Assembly (NCBI RefSeq): GCF_000429625.1
Contig: NZ_AUCF01000001.1
Location: 714,220 to 778,219, forward strand
Length of the DNA stretch: 64,000 nucleotides
Source: Azospirillum halopraeferens DSM 3675
GTDB lineage: Bacteria; Pseudomonadota; Alphaproteobacteria; Azospirillales; Azospirillaceae
Reading direction: 5' to 3'
The notes under the pieces were generated by a model, which did not search any database, was not told the origin of the DNA, and saw nothing but the letters and a program-made list of their open reading frames with translations. This document shows positions 37,791 to 47,581 of the stretch, piece after piece; the stretch's first letter is position 1; each line of letters opens with the position of its first letter. The position numbers were made by a program, and so were the translations under genes.

Positions 37791-37979
37791 TCAGCACGCC
37801 GGCGAATCCGGCCGCGTCAGGAAGGCGGGGTCCCCGTCGGGCGGCACCATCAGCACGGCGGGGCAGTCGCCGACCGAGGCGATCGGCTCGGCGCGGCGGT
37901 TGACCGCCTCGTTCACGGCCATGATGGCCAGCAGCAGCACCGCGGCGATCACCGCCCCCAGCTTCGCGTTCTCCAGCAT
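37791..37979 (-). CDS. small membrane protein, unknown function
   Basis: A 62-aa protein with one membrane helix (LGAVIAAVLLLAIMAVNEAV) and a short C-terminal part with two Cys (VGDCPAVLMV and the last residue). The helix lies near the N-terminus, so the rest probably faces the periplasm. No family recognised. It is convergent with the TfoX-N gene and divergent from polA. Confidence 0.55.
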   Translation of the reverse strand: MLENAKLGAVIAAVLLLAIMAVNEAVNRRAEPIASVGDCPAVLMVPPDGDPAFLTRPDSPAC

Positions 37980-38154
37980 GTCCGTCACGCTCCCATTCCC
38001 GGGTTCCGTCCCGACAACAGAACGGCGCGGCGGCCGGTCACGGTTCCCTGGGCAGGATGGCACCGGGAGAGGGCGTCCCGGTCGGAAGCGCGCTCGACTC
38101 CGGCGGCCCCTTCGGCCAAGTTAGCCGGAAACACCGGGACGGGACCATCGAGAC

Positions 38155-41019
38155 ATGACCGCCGAGACCGCGACCGAGCCGACCGCCGAGACGCCCGCAG
38201 CAACGGGCAGCCCGCTGTATCTGGTGGACGGGTCGGGCTTCATCTTCCGCGCCTTCCACGCGCTGCCGATGCTCACCCGTCCCGACGGCACGCCGGTGAA
38301 CGCCGTGCTGGGCTTCACCAACATGCTGATGAAGCTGCTGGCCGACCTGCGCGCCGAAGCGGTGGCGGTGGTCTTCGATTCCAAGCGGGAGAACTTCCGC
38401 AACGCCATCTACGAGGCGTACAAGGCCCAGCGCCCCGAGCCGCCGGAGGAGCTGAAGCCCCAGTTCGCCCTGATCCGCGAGGCGACCGATGCCTTCTGCC
38501 TGCCCTGCCTGGAGCTGGAGGGGTACGAGGCCGACGACCTGATCGCCACCTACGCGCGCCTGGCCAGCGCCGCAGGGCGCGAGGTCACCATTGTGTCCTC
38601 CGACAAGGACCTCATGCAGCTCGTGCGGCCGGGCGTGCGCATGCTGGACCCCATCAAGAACAAGCCGATCGGCCCGGCCGAGGTGCAGGAGAAGTTCGGC
38701 GTCCCGCCGGAGAAGGTGGTGGACGTGCAGGCGCTGGCCGGCGACAGCGTCGACAACGTTCCGGGCGTCCCCGGCATCGGCGTGAAGACCGCCGCCCAGC
38801 TCATCACCGAATACGGCGACCTGGAGACCCTGCTGGCCCGCGCCGGCGAGATCAAGCAGCCGGCGCGCCGGCAGAAGCTCATCGACTTCGCCGAGCAGGC
38901 CCGGATCTCCCAACGCCTCGTCCGGCTGGAAGACCATGTGCCGGTGCCGGTGCCGGTGGACGACCTGAAGGTGCGCGAGCCGGATCACGGCAAGCTCATC
39001 GACTTCCTGCGCACCCAGGGCTTCCGCAGCGTCGTCACCCGGCTGGAGCACGAGTTGCTCAAGGACGGCAAGCTGGCGGACGGCGCGGGCGGCACCGCGC
39101 CGGCCCCCGTCGCCCTTCCCGCCGCGCCCACCGACGGCGAGGAGCCGGCGCCGCAGGCGCCGGTGCGCACCCTCCCCGCCCCGGCCGAGGTCCGCTACAC
39201 GCTGATCCAGGACCTTGACGCGCTGGCGGCCTGGATCGCCGACGCCGAAGACACAGGCGTGCTCGCCGTCGACACGGAAACCGACTCGCTGACGCCGTCC
39301 ACCGCCGCGCTGGTGGGGGTGTCGCTGGCCACGGCGGCGGGGCGGGCCTGCTACATCCCGCTGGGCCATGTCGACCCCCACGGCGGCGGCCAGCTCGCGC
39401 TGGGCGGCGAGGGGCCGACGCAGATCCCGGCGGAGGCCGCCATGGCCGCGCTGAAGGACCTGCTGGAGCGGCCGGACATCCTCAAGATCGGCCACAACTT
39501 CAAGTTCGACCACCAGCTTTTCGCCCGCCACGGCGTGCGGGTGGCGCCGGTGGACGACACCATGCTGATCTCCTACGTGCTGGAGGGCGGCGCCCACGGC
39601 CACGGCATGGACGAGCTGGCCCGGCTACACCTCGACCACACCACCATCAGCTTCGAGGAGGTCTGCGGCACCGGGAAGAACCGCATCACCTTCGACCGGG
39701 TGCCGCTGGACAAGGCGCTGGCCTATGCCGCGGAGGACGCCGACATCACCCTGCGTCTGTGGCAGGTGCTGAAGCCCCGGCTGGTGGACGCCCGCATGGT
39801 CACGGTCTACGAAACGCTGGAGCGGCCGCTGGTCCCCATCGTCGCCGACATGGAGCGGGCCGGCGTGCGCATCGACCGGGACGAGCTGCGCCGCCTGTCG
39901 CAGGACTTCGCCGACCGCCTGATCCGCATCGAGGCGGAGATCCACAGCCTGGCCCCCCGCCCCTTCAACGTCGGCTCACCCAAGCAACTGGGCGAGGTGC
40001 TGTTCGACGAGATGGGGCTGCAAGGCGGCAAGAAGGGCAAGACCGGCGCCTACTCGACCGACTCCAGCGTGCTGGAGGTTCTGGCCGAGCAAGGCAACGA
40101 CATCGCCCAGAAGGTGCTGGACTGGCGCCAGCTCGCCAAGCTGAAGAGCACCTACACCGACGCCCTGCAGGAGATGGCGGATGCGAACGCCCGCATCCAC
40201 ACCTCCTTCTCCATGGCCCTGACCAACACCGGGCGCCTCAGCTCCACCGACCCCAACCTGCAGAACATCCCCGTGCGCACCGAGGAGGGCCGCAAGATCC
40301 GCCGGGCCTTCGTCGCCGACCCCGGCTGCACGCTGCTGTCGGTGGACTATTCGCAGATCGAACTGCGGCTGGTCGCCGAGATGGCGGGAATCGAGGCACT
40401 GAAGGCGGCGTTCCGCGACAACATCGACATCCACGCGATGACGGCGTCGCAGGTGTTCGGCGTACCGTTGGACGCCATGACGTCGGAGATCCGGCGCAAG
40501 GCCAAGGCGATCAACTTCGGCATCATCTACGGCATCTCCGGCTTCGGGCTGGGGCGCCAGCTCGGCATCTCCCCCGGCGAGGCCAACGCTTTCATCAAGG
40601 CGTACCTGGAGCGTTTCCACGAGTTGAAGGCGTGGATGGAGGCGATCAAGGTCTTTGCCCGCAAGAATGGCTATGTGGAGACGCTGTTCGGCCGCCGCTG
40701 CTTCATCCCCGGCATCCACGAGAAGAACCCGGCCCGCCGCGCCTTCGCCGAGCGCCAGGCCATCAACGCGCCGATCCAGGGCACCGCGGCCGACATCATG
40801 AAGCGCGCCATGGCCCGCATTCCCGGCGCCCTGGAGGCCGCCGGCTCGCGCGCCCGCCTGCTGTTGCAGGTGCACGACGAACTGTTGTTCGAGGTGCCGG
40901 CCGATGACGCCGAGGCCACCGCCGCCGTGGTCAAGCGCACCATGGAAGGTGCCGCGACGCTCGGCGTGCCCCTGGTGGCCGAGGCGGGCATCGGCGCCAG
41001 TTGGGCGGAGGCGCACTGA
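38155..41019 (+). CDS. polA: DNA polymerase I
   Basis: A 954-aa polymerase for repair and Okazaki-fragment processing. Domains in order: 5' nuclease (residues ~18-300; LYLVDGSGFIFRAFHAL, ELEGYEADDLIATYA); 3'-5' exonuclease (~345-560) with intact acidic residues in VLAVDTETDSLTPSTAALVG and the downstream AYAAEDADITLRLW; polymerase domain (~570-954) with motif A LSVDYSQIELRLVAEMA, the O helix RRKAKAINFGIIYGISGFGL and motif C QVHDELLFEVP. The retained DxE exonuclease site indicates working proofreading. ATG 38155. A terminator separates it from convergent tatC. Confidence 0.97.
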   Translation: MTAETATEPTAETPAATGSPLYLVDGSGFIFRAFHALPMLTRPDGTPVNAVLGFTNMLMKLLADLRAEAVAVVFDSKRENFRNAIYEAYKAQRPEPPEELKPQFALIREATDAFCLPCLELEGYEADDLIATYARLASAAGREVTIVSSDKDLMQLVRPGVRMLDPIKNKPIGPAEVQEKFGVPPEKVVDVQALAGDSVDNVPGVPGIGVKTAAQLITEYGDLETLLARAGEIKQPARRQKLIDFAEQARISQRLVRLEDHVPVPVPVDDLKVREPDHGKLIDFLRTQGFRSVVTRLEHELLKDGKLADGAGGTAPAPVALPAAPTDGEEPAPQAPVRTLPAPAEVRYTLIQDLDALAAWIADAEDTGVLAVDTETDSLTPSTAALVGVSLATAAGRACYIPLGHVDPHGGGQLALGGEGPTQIPAEAAMAALKDLLERPDILKIGHNFKFDHQLFARHGVRVAPVDDTMLISYVLEGGAHGHGMDELARLHLDHTTISFEEVCGTGKNRITFDRVPLDKALAYAAEDADITLRLWQVLKPRLVDARMVTVYETLERPLVPIVADMERAGVRIDRDELRRLSQDFADRLIRIEAEIHSLAPRPFNVGSPKQLGEVLFDEMGLQGGKKGKTGAYSTDSSVLEVLAEQGNDIAQKVLDWRQLAKLKSTYTDALQEMADANARIHTSFSMALTNTGRLSSTDPNLQNIPVRTEEGRKIRRAFVADPGCTLLSVDYSQIELRLVAEMAGIEALKAAFRDNIDIHAMTASQVFGVPLDAMTSEIRRKAKAINFGIIYGISGFGLGRQLGISPGEANAFIKAYLERFHELKAWMEAIKVFARKNGYVETLFGRRCFIPGIHEKNPARRAFAERQAINAPIQGTAADIMKRAMARIPGALEAAGSRARLLLQVHDELLFEVPADDAEATAAVVKRTMEGAATLGVPLVAEAGIGASWAEAH

Positions 41020-41055
41020 GCGCCGCCCGGCGATTCAGCGCGCAGCAACGAAAAC

Positions 41056-41087
41056 AGCCCCTCTCCCGCCAAGGGAAAGGGGCTTTC
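41056..41087. terminator. terminator between polA and tatC
   Basis: AGCCCCTCTCCC and GGGAAAGGGGCT form a stem with one small bulge, followed by TTTCTT on the plus strand and preceded by AAAACA, which gives a T tract on the minus strand. It can serve both convergent genes. Confidence 0.85.
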
Positions 41088-41108
41088 TTCGTTGGTCGGC
41101 CGGGACGG

Positions 41109-41921
41109 TTACGCGGCTTCTTCGGTCGCCTCGCGTTCGGCGCGGCGCTTCTCGATGCCGATGCCGATCCAGATTGAAATCTCGTACAGCGCCAGCATGG
41201 GCAGGGCCAGACCGATCTGGGAGATGACGTCGGGCGGCGTCAGGATGGCGGCCACCACGAAGACGAAGACGATGGCGTAGCGCCGCTTGGTGCGCAGGGC
41301 CTCGGTGGTCAGGAGGCCGGCGCGGATCAGCAGCGTCAGCAGCACCGGAAGCTGGAAGGCGATGCCGAAGGCGAAGATCAGGGACATCACCAGCGACAGG
41401 TACTCGCCCACGCGCGCCTCGAACTCGATGGGCAGGGCGCCGGGATCGGTCACCGCCCCCGTCTCGAACCCCAGGAAGAAGCGCCAGGCCAGCGGGAAGA
41501 CGAAGTAATAGACCATCGCCCCGCCCAGGAAGAACAGCACCGGCGTTGCCGCCAGGAAGGGCAGGAAAGCCTTGCGCTCATGCTTGTACAGGCCGGGGGC
41601 GACGAACAGCCAGATCTGGCTGGCGATGATGGGGAACGACAGGAAGGCGCCGGCCCAGAACGCCACCTTGATGTAGGTGAAGAACGCCTCGGTCAGGCCG
41701 GTGTAGATCATCCGCCGGTGCTGCCCCGCGAGGATGTCGGCCAGCGGCTGCACCAGGAATGCATAGATCCGGTCGGCGAAGGCGTAACACAGCACGAAGG
41801 CGACGATGAGCGCCAGCAGGGCGTACATCAACCGATTCCGCAGCTCGATCAGGTGATCGATCAGCGGCATCTTGCTGTCTTCCAGCTCGTCTTGGTTGTC
41901 CGAGGCCACGGGAGTCGTCAC
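41109..41921 (-). CDS. tatC: Sec-independent protein translocase subunit TatC
   Basis: A 270-aa inner-membrane protein with six helices, core of the receptor for twin-arginine signal peptides. The N-terminal [14 protein letters not shown] matches the conserved signal-binding segment; [20 protein letters not shown] and the Glu in [11 protein letters not shown] are family hallmarks. The GTG start at 41921 overlaps the tatB stop (GTGA). Last gene of tatABC. Confidence 0.96.
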   Translation of the reverse strand: MTTPVASDNQDELEDSKMPLIDHLIELRNRLMYALLALIVAFVLCYAFADRIYAFLVQPLADILAGQHRRMIYTGLTEAFFTYIKVAFWAGAFLSFPIIASQIWLFVAPGLYKHERKAFLPFLAATPVLFFLGGAMVYYFVFPLAWRFFLGFETGAVTDPGALPIEFEARVGEYLSLVMSLIFAFGIAFQLPVLLTLLIRAGLLTTEALRTKRRYAIVFVFVVAAILTPPDVISQIGLALPMLALYEISIWIGIGIEKRRAEREATEEAA

Positions 41922-42454
41922 GCTGTCTTGTCCGGTGCGGCGGAAGTGGAAGCGGGAGCCGCAGCGACCGGCCGTTCGGTCGGCAGCGGTTCAGTCAACG
42001 ACGGTTCGGTCAACGACGGCTTGGTCACCGGCGGTTCCGCTGCCGGCGGCAGGGTCACGGGCGGCTCGGTGGCGGTCTGCGGTTGCGCGGCCAGGACGCC
42101 CGCATCGGCCGGCGCCGCGGTGGCGGAACCGGCGTCCGCCGCCTTGGCGGCGGTCACGCCCTCAACGGGCGGAAGGTCGAAGGCGGCCTTCATCTTCCCG
42201 TCGGGATCCACCGCCTTCTCAAGCTCGCGCGTCACCGAGAAGTCACGCGCCTTGAGCGCCTGCTTCTTGATGTCGTCCAGTTCCGCCTCGCGCATCATGT
42301 CGTCGAGGTGTCCCTGGAACTCGCGGGCAACCATGCGCGCCTTGCGCACCCACTTGCCCACGCCGTAGACGGCCTTCGGCAGGTCCTTCGGTCCGATGAT
42401 GACGAGCGCCACCACCGCGATGACCATCAGCTCAGGCCAGCCGATGTCTAACAT
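41918..42454 (-). CDS. tatB: Sec-independent protein translocase subunit TatB
   Basis: A 178-aa protein: short periplasmic start, one membrane helix ([18 protein letters not shown]) with the characteristic Glu at the start and Gly-Pro hinge, an amphipathic helix, then a coiled coil. The C-terminal ~70 residues are a Pro/Thr/Glu-rich tail with near repeats ([17 protein letters not shown]). It works with TatC as signal-peptide receptor. It lies 95 nt after tatA. Confidence 0.95.
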   Translation of the reverse strand: MLDIGWPELMVIAVVALVIIGPKDLPKAVYGVGKWVRKARMVAREFQGHLDDMMREAELDDIKKQALKARDFSVTRELEKAVDPDGKMKAAFDLPPVEGVTAAKAADAGSATAAPADAGVLAAQPQTATEPPVTLPPAAEPPVTKPSLTEPSLTEPLPTERPVAAAPASTSAAPDKTA

Positions 42455-42549
42455 GGTTCCTCGGACTTACCCGCGGCGCCCCGAAGGCGCCGCGGCTTCG
42501 TATGGGGTCAGGCGTCTTTTGTCGATGCGTCGGCCGCAGGCGGCGCGGA

Positions 42550-42840
42550 TCAGGTCCGCGCGGCCTCGTCCTTCTTCACGGCCGGCTCGCCGACGGGCTG
42601 AGCGGGCTGGGCCGTCTGCGCCGCCGCAGCGGGCTGGGCGGGCTGGACCGGCTGGGCGGTCTGATTCGGCAGAGCCTTGCTCTCGCCATCCTCGGCCTCA
42701 TCCCCATCCTTCAGGCCGGCCTTGAAGTTCTTGATGCCCTTCGCCAGGTCGCCCATCACCTTCGGCAGCTTTCCGGCGCCGAACAGCAGCAGAACGATGA
42801 CCAGAACGATCAGCCAGTGCCAGATACTCGTAAATCCCAT
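42550..42840 (-). CDS. tatA: Sec-independent protein translocase subunit TatA
   Basis: A 96-aa protein with TatA layout: one membrane helix ([20 protein letters not shown]), the FGAGKLP hinge and an amphipathic helix ([18 protein letters not shown]). A Gln/Pro/Ala-rich low-complexity tail follows. It multimerises to form the translocation site. First of tatABC. Confidence 0.95.
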   Translation of the reverse strand: MGFTSIWHWLIVLVIVLLLFGAGKLPKVMGDLAKGIKNFKAGLKDGDEAEDGESKALPNQTAQPVQPAQPAAAAQTAQPAQPVGEPAVKKDEAART

Positions 42841-42943
42841 GGTACAGTGTTCCTGAGCGGTCGGCCCCCGATTGGAGCGGCACTATGGCAGAAAGGCCAT
42901 GCGGCCGCAACGACAGGGTACCGGGACGGTACGGTTTCCAGCC

Positions 42944-44233
42944 TTAAGTGGGGGCTTCGGCGCGAAAGACGAAGGCTTGTTTGCGATCCAGTGTGATCGA
43001 AACGTGACTTTCCTCGGCCGGCAGGAACTGGCCGGGCATGCGGGCGTGCAGATGCACCGGCCGCCCCGCCCCGCCGGGGATGCTGAGATGGACCAGGCTG
43101 CTGCGGCCCAGCAGGCGCGCCGCCATCACCCGCGCCAGGATGGGCAGCGTCCCGCCGGGTGCCAGGTCCTTGGGCACCGGTGCGAGATGGAGCGCCTCGG
43201 GCCGCACCAGCACCTCCACCGGCGTTCCGTCGGCAAGCCCGGCCGGGGCGGCCAGGGATCCCACCGCCGTATCCACCGCACCGCCGCGCACGGTGCCGCT
43301 CAACCGGTTGACCTCGCCGAAGAAGGCGGCGGCGTAGGCTTCCACCGGGCGGGTGTAGAGATCGACCGGGCAGCCGAGCTGAACGATCCGGCCGCCTCGC
43401 ATCAGGGCGATGCGGTCGGCGAGGAACATGGCCTCCTCGGGATCGTGGGTGACCAGCATGGTGGCAGCGCCGTTCTGCTTCAGAACGTGCAGCGTCTCGT
43501 CGCGGACCTGTTCGCGCAGGCGGGCGTCGAGACCGGAAAACGGCTCGTCCAGCAGCAGCACCGCCGGATCGGGGGCCAGGGCGCGGGCCAGCGCCACCCG
43601 CTGCTGCTGCCCGCCCGACAGATGGTGCGGAAACGCCTCGGCATAGCTGTCCATGCCGACCTGGCGCAATGCCTCCAGCGCGCGGGCCCGCTGCGCCGCC
43701 GCCGGCCGGCCGGACAGGCCGAATCGCACGTTGTCGAGCACGCTGAGATGCGGAAACAGGGCGTAGTCCTGGAAGACCAGGCCGATGCCGCGCCGCTCCG
43801 GCGGCACCTCCGCCCCCGGCTCGGCCATCACCCGGCCGCCGATGCGCACGACGCCGGACTGGAGCGTCTCCAGCCCGGCGGCGATTCGCAGCAACGTGGA
43901 CTTGCCGCACCCCGACGGGCCGCACAGGCAGACGATCTCGCCTGCGGCGATGGTCAGATCCACGGCGTCGACGGCCAACGTGGCGCCATAGCGATGACGG
44001 ACGCCCAGCAGCGCCAGCGCCTCGCGCGCCATCGCCGCCGGCACCGGGCGGGCGCCCAGCGCGTCCACCCTCCCGTCCCCGGGCGCGGTCACGGGGGCGG
44101 CACGGCACGGCGCATCGCCGGCGGGCGCGCCCTCCCCCCGTCCGAACCAGGCGGCGGTGCGTTCGCGCAGCGTTCCCGCCCGGCTCTGCGGTCGGTCGGG
44201 GTCGGGCCCCCGGGCGAAGGCACTGGAGTCCAT
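42944..44233 (-). CDS. ABC transporter ATP-binding protein (FbpC/PotA-like importer type)
   Basis: A 429-aa ATPase. Walker A GPSGCGKSTLLRIAAGLE, Q-loop VFQDYALFPHLSV, signature LSGGQQQRVALARAL, Walker B VLLLDEPFSGLD and switch His in LVTHDPEEAM. The C-terminal ~120 residues are a TOBE/MOBE-like regulatory domain (VLVRPEALHLAPV, FLPAEESHVSITLD). It resembles ATPases for ferric iron, molybdate or polyamine import. No permease or binding protein lies near it. The first ~67 residues before MAREALALLGVRHRYG are not conserved, so the true start may be 44035. It interrupts the usual scpB-tatA neighbourhood. Confidence 0.85.
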   Translation of the reverse strand: MDSSAFARGPDPDRPQSRAGTLRERTAAWFGRGEGAPAGDAPCRAAPVTAPGDGRVDALGARPVPAAMAREALALLGVRHRYGATLAVDAVDLTIAAGEIVCLCGPSGCGKSTLLRIAAGLETLQSGVVRIGGRVMAEPGAEVPPERRGIGLVFQDYALFPHLSVLDNVRFGLSGRPAAAQRARALEALRQVGMDSYAEAFPHHLSGGQQQRVALARALAPDPAVLLLDEPFSGLDARLREQVRDETLHVLKQNGAATMLVTHDPEEAMFLADRIALMRGGRIVQLGCPVDLYTRPVEAYAAAFFGEVNRLSGTVRGGAVDTAVGSLAAPAGLADGTPVEVLVRPEALHLAPVPKDLAPGGTLPILARVMAARLLGRSSLVHLSIPGGAGRPVHLHARMPGQFLPAEESHVSITLDRKQAFVFRAEAPT

Positions 44234-44321
44234 GAGGCGCTGGTTCCTATGCGAATGGTTCGCAGTCACAATAGCGCAATGGTCCCCGTTAAGGAACCCC
44301 TGCCTCAATGACCCAGATCAA

Positions 44322-44990
44322 TCAGGGGGTTTTCTTATCCCCGTCGTCGCCATCACCGTCACCATCGCCGTCATTCCCGTCCGCCGCCGCCTCTTCATCA
44401 CGGTCGAGCGCGCCGACGCCGTACAGCACGGGCCGGGAGTCGAGCAGGCCGGCGGCCCGCAGGTCGTCCAGCCCCGGCAGGTCGCGCAGGCTCTCCAGCC
44501 CGAAATGATCCAGGAAATGGTCGGTGGTGATCCAGGTCAGCGGCCGGCCCGGCGTCTCGCGCCGTTTGCCGGGGCGGATCCACCCCTGCTCCATCAGCAG
44601 GTCCAGCGTTCCCTTGCTGGTGGCGACGCCGCGGATCGCCTCGATCTCGCCGCGGGTCACCGGCTGGTGGTAGGCGATGATGGCCAGCGTCTCGACGGCG
44701 GCGCGCGACAGCTTGCGCGCCACCTCCTCCTCAAGGCGCAGGTGCGGCGCCAGGTCGGCGGCGGTGCGGAAGGCCCAGCCGGCACCGGTGCGCACCAGGT
44801 TCACCCCGCGCGGGGCGTAGTGGCGGCACAGCTCGTCCAGAAGACCGGCCACGTCGGCGTCGGCGCCCAGGCGGGCGGCCAGCGCCGCCTCCGCCACCGG
44901 CTCGGCGGAGGCGAACAGCAGGGCTTCGATCAGGCGCAGGCGATGAATCCTCTCTTCGATCGCCTGCGGGTCGGTGACGTCCCGGATCAT
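44322..44990 (-). CDS. scpB: segregation and condensation protein B
   Basis: A 222-aa ScpB of the SMC-kleisin condensin complex. Two winged-helix domains are visible: RLIEALLFASAEPVAEAALA, then AAVETLAIIAYHQPVTRGEI and IRGVATSKGTLDLLMEQGWI. The C-terminus is an acidic, Gly-Asp-rich tail (DGNDGDGDGDGDDGD), which looks like a low-complexity extension. ATG at 44990. It lies 49 nt after scpA. Confidence 0.94.
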   Translation of the reverse strand: MIRDVTDPQAIEERIHRLRLIEALLFASAEPVAEAALAARLGADADVAGLLDELCRHYAPRGVNLVRTGAGWAFRTAADLAPHLRLEEEVARKLSRAAVETLAIIAYHQPVTRGEIEAIRGVATSKGTLDLLMEQGWIRPGKRRETPGRPLTWITTDHFLDHFGLESLRDLPGLDDLRAAGLLDSRPVLYGVGALDRDEEAAADGNDGDGDGDGDDGDKKTP

Positions 44991-45039
44991 GAACCTGCCT
45001 CGGTGGATTGGCGGCCTGCGGGCCGGTGTTCGGGTCCTG

Positions 45040-45828
45040 TCACTGCTCCTCCTCCCCCGGCGCCCGCCGGCGCACCCAGATGGGGCCGAAGGCGCCGTCC
45101 TGGTGCAGGTCGGCCTGCCCGGCCTTGACCAGCTCCAGCGCGGCGGCGAAATGCGCGGCCAGCGCCGAACGGTCGAGCAGCGGGTCCCGCACGCCCGCGG
45201 GCAGGAAGGTCTGCAGCATCGTCCAGTCCGGCATGCGGCCCAGCAGCTCCTCCAGGCGGTGGACAGCATCCTCGATGGAGTAGAGGCGCATCGGCTCCAC
45301 ATGCAGGACGGCGGTGTCCTTGCGCCGCTTGTGCCGGCCATAGGCGCTCAGCAGATCGTAGAGGGAAACCCGGTAGACCGCCGTACGGGCAATGTCCACC
45401 TCCTCCGGCGCGCCGCGGGCGAAGATGTCGATGCCCAGCCGCGGCCGCGCCATCAGCCGGGCCGCGGCATCCTTCATCGCCTCCAGCCGCTGGAGCTGGA
45501 AGGCCAGCGCCGCCGCCATCTCCTCTGCCGGCGGCTCCTCCTGGTCGGGTTCGGGCAGCAGCAGGCGCGACTTCAGGTAGGCCAGCCACGCCGCCATCAC
45601 CAGGTAGTCGGCCGCCAGTTCCAGCCGCACCCGCCGCGCCTCGGCGACGAAGGCCAGGTACTGGTCGGCCAGCGCCAGGATGGAGATGGTGGTCAGGTCC
45701 ACCTTCTGCTCGCGCGCCAGCGCCAGCAGCATGTCGATCGGCCCCTCGAACCCGTCCAGGTCGAGGACGAGCTGCTCCGGCACCGCCGGGGTGCGCGCCT
45801 CGTCTTCCCGGAAGTCGCCGGCCCCCAT
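45040..45828 (-). CDS. scpA: segregation and condensation protein A (kleisin)
   Basis: A 262-aa kleisin that bridges SMC heads and binds ScpB. The N-terminal segment LDGFEGPIDMLLALAREQKV followed by DLTTISILALADQYLAFV is diagnostic; the middle has YLVMAAWLAYLKSRLLLPEP. The C-terminal winged helix is present. ATG 45828, with AGGGA upstream, starts 8 nt after the site-2 protease gene. Confidence 0.94.
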   Translation of the reverse strand: MGAGDFREDEARTPAVPEQLVLDLDGFEGPIDMLLALAREQKVDLTTISILALADQYLAFVAEARRVRLELAADYLVMAAWLAYLKSRLLLPEPDQEEPPAEEMAAALAFQLQRLEAMKDAAARLMARPRLGIDIFARGAPEEVDIARTAVYRVSLYDLLSAYGRHKRRKDTAVLHVEPMRLYSIEDAVHRLEELLGRMPDWTMLQTFLPAGVRDPLLDRSALAAHFAAALELVKAGQADLHQDGAFGPIWVRRRAPGEEEQ

Positions 45829-45836
45829 GGCGGTCC

Positions 45837-46514
45837 CTACCGGTTGCCGGTCAGGCCTTCGATCAGGCCGATCAGGAACTCCACCGGCGGCCAGACGATC
45901 CAGGCGAAGACGTTGAGGTCCAGGCCCAGCTCCCGGCCGATCATGGGCATCAGGAACAGCGCCCCCAGCAGGATCAGGATGCCGAAGCGCTCCAGCCGTG
46001 CCAGCGGATAGGCCAGCGCGTCCGGCAGCAGCCCCACGGCCACCCGCCCGCCGTCCAGCGGCGGCAGCGGGATCATGTTGAACACCGCCAGGATCACGTT
46101 CACCAGCACCGACACCTGCAGCATGAACTTCAGCCACAGGGAGAACAGTCCGGCGTCCGGGTCGACGAAGCCCGACAGGAAGGACGAGATGATCGCCAGC
46201 GCGACGTTCGTCCCCGGCCCCGCCAGCGCCACCCACACCATGTCCGTGCGCGGGTTGTTCAGCCGGCGGAAGTCGACCGGCACCGGCTTGGCCCAGCCGA
46301 AGACGAACCCGGTGGTGAAGTACATCAGCGCCGGCAGCAGCACGGTGCCGAAGGGGTCGACGTGACGCAGCGGGTTGAGCGTGACGCGGCCCAGGCGCTT
46401 GGCCGTGTCGTCGCCGTAATGCCAGGCGACGTAGCCGTGCGCGGCTTCATGCATCGTGATCGCCAGGATCGCCGGAAGGGCGACGGCGGTGATGCGGAAG
46501 ATCATTTCCTCCAA
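45837..46514 (-). CDS. site-2 protease family protein (M50 metalloprotease)
   Basis: A 225-aa membrane zinc protease of the short cytosolic-type M50B group. The zinc motif is ITMHEAAHGYVAWHYGD (HExxH). The second site, NMIPLPPLDGGRV, supplies the Asp ligand. Four to six helices. The TTG start at 46514 is supported by AAGGAGG 8 nt upstream; an ATG at 46505 is the alternative but sits too close to a Shine-Dalgarno sequence. It lies between nagZ and scpA, a position seen in related bacteria. Substrate unknown. Confidence 0.9.
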   Translation of the reverse strand: MEEMIFRITAVALPAILAITMHEAAHGYVAWHYGDDTAKRLGRVTLNPLRHVDPFGTVLLPALMYFTTGFVFGWAKPVPVDFRRLNNPRTDMVWVALAGPGTNVALAIISSFLSGFVDPDAGLFSLWLKFMLQVSVLVNVILAVFNMIPLPPLDGGRVAVGLLPDALAYPLARLERFGILILLGALFLMPMIGRELGLDLNVFAWIVWPPVEFLIGLIEGLTGNR

Positions 46515-46528
46515 GGTCGGGCCCTCCT

Positions 46529-47581
46529 TCAGGCCGCAGCGCCGGCGAGCAGCGCGTCCATGCGCGCCCGCAGCCCGGCGGCGTCCACCGCGTCCACCGG
46601 TCCGGGAACGGCGCGGGCCCGGGCCCAGCGCCGGACGGCGGCGTCGGAGAGCGGGGGCGCCACCGCCACCACCTCCTTCATTTCGTGCATGTCGCCGTTG
46701 CAGTGAAGGGCCACGTCGCAGCCGGCGTCGAGAACCGCCCGCGTCCGTTCCCCGGCACCGCCGGTCAGGGCCCCCATGGACAAATCGTCGCTGAACAGCA
46801 GCCCGTCGAAGCCGATGGCCGGCCCGCGCACCACCCCCTCGATCACCGCCCGCGACGTGCTGGCGGGTCCGTCCGGGTCGATGGCGTTGAGCACCACATG
46901 GGCCACCATGGCCAGCGGCAGGTCGGCCAGGGCGCGGAACGGCGCGAAGTCCGTCGCCTCCAGCTCGGCCCGCGTGGCGTCGACCACCGGCAGTTCGGCG
47001 TGGCTGTCGGCGCAGGCACGGCCGTGGCCTGGCACGTGCTTGACCACCGGCAGCACGCCGCCGGCGATCAGACCTTCTGCCGTCGCCCGGGCCAGCGCGG
47101 CGACCAGCGCCGGGTCGCGGGCGAAGGCGCGGTCGCCGATCACGTCATGGGCCCCGTCCACCGGCACGTCGCACACCGGGGCACAGTCCACGTCGACACC
47201 CAGGGCGCCCAACATCCCGGCGATCAGCCGGCCGTTCAGGCGCGCCGCCTCCAGCCCCGCGACGGGGTCCCGCTCCGCCAGCGCGCCGAAGGCGCGGGCC
47301 GGCGGGTGGGCCGGCCAATGGGGCGGGCGCAGGCGGGCGACACGCCCGCCTTCCTGGTCGATCAGCACGGGCGCGTCGGCACGCCCCGCGGCGTCCCGCA
47401 GGTCGGTCACCAGGGCGCGCACCTGGTCGGGCGTCTCGCAGTTGCGGCGGAACAGGATGAAGCCGAAGGGGTCGGCGTCGCGCAGGAACGCACGCTCCTC
47501 CCCGGTCAGCCGCGGGCCGGCGCAGCCCAGCACGACGGCGCGCGGCCGCTGCCCCGGCGGGAACGGGTCACGGACGGACAA
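46529..47581 (-). CDS. nagZ: beta-N-acetylhexosaminidase (cell-wall recycling)
   Basis: A 350-aa GH3 enzyme that removes GlcNAc from cytoplasmic muropeptide fragments. The flexible catalytic loop is VVKHVPGHGRACADSHAELP with the Asp-His pair; VLIDQEGGRVARLRPPHWP and LLFSDDLSMGALTG (nucleophile Asp) are diagnostic. The start is uncertain: TTG 47581 overlaps the SPOR gene by 14 bp; a GTG 16 codons inside is an option. No signal peptide. Confidence 0.93.
   Translation of the reverse strand: MSVRDPFPPGQRPRAVVLGCAGPRLTGEERAFLRDADPFGFILFRRNCETPDQVRALVTDLRDAAGRADAPVLIDQEGGRVARLRPPHWPAHPPARAFGALAERDPVAGLEAARLNGRLIAGMLGALGVDVDCAPVCDVPVDGAHDVIGDRAFARDPALVAALARATAEGLIAGGVLPVVKHVPGHGRACADSHAELPVVDATRAELEATDFAPFRALADLPLAMVAHVVLNAIDPDGPASTSRAVIEGVVRGPAIGFDGLLFSDDLSMGALTGGAGERTRAVLDAGCDVALHCNGDMHEMKEVVAVAPPLSDAAVRRWARARAVPGPVDAVDAAGLRARMDALLAGAAA

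Noticed and set aside
44295..44334. Terminator between scpB and the ABC ATPase gene
   Set aside because: AACCCCTG/CAGGGGGTT can pair, but with a bulge and a 20-nt loop; the T run favours the plus strand, where no gene ends.
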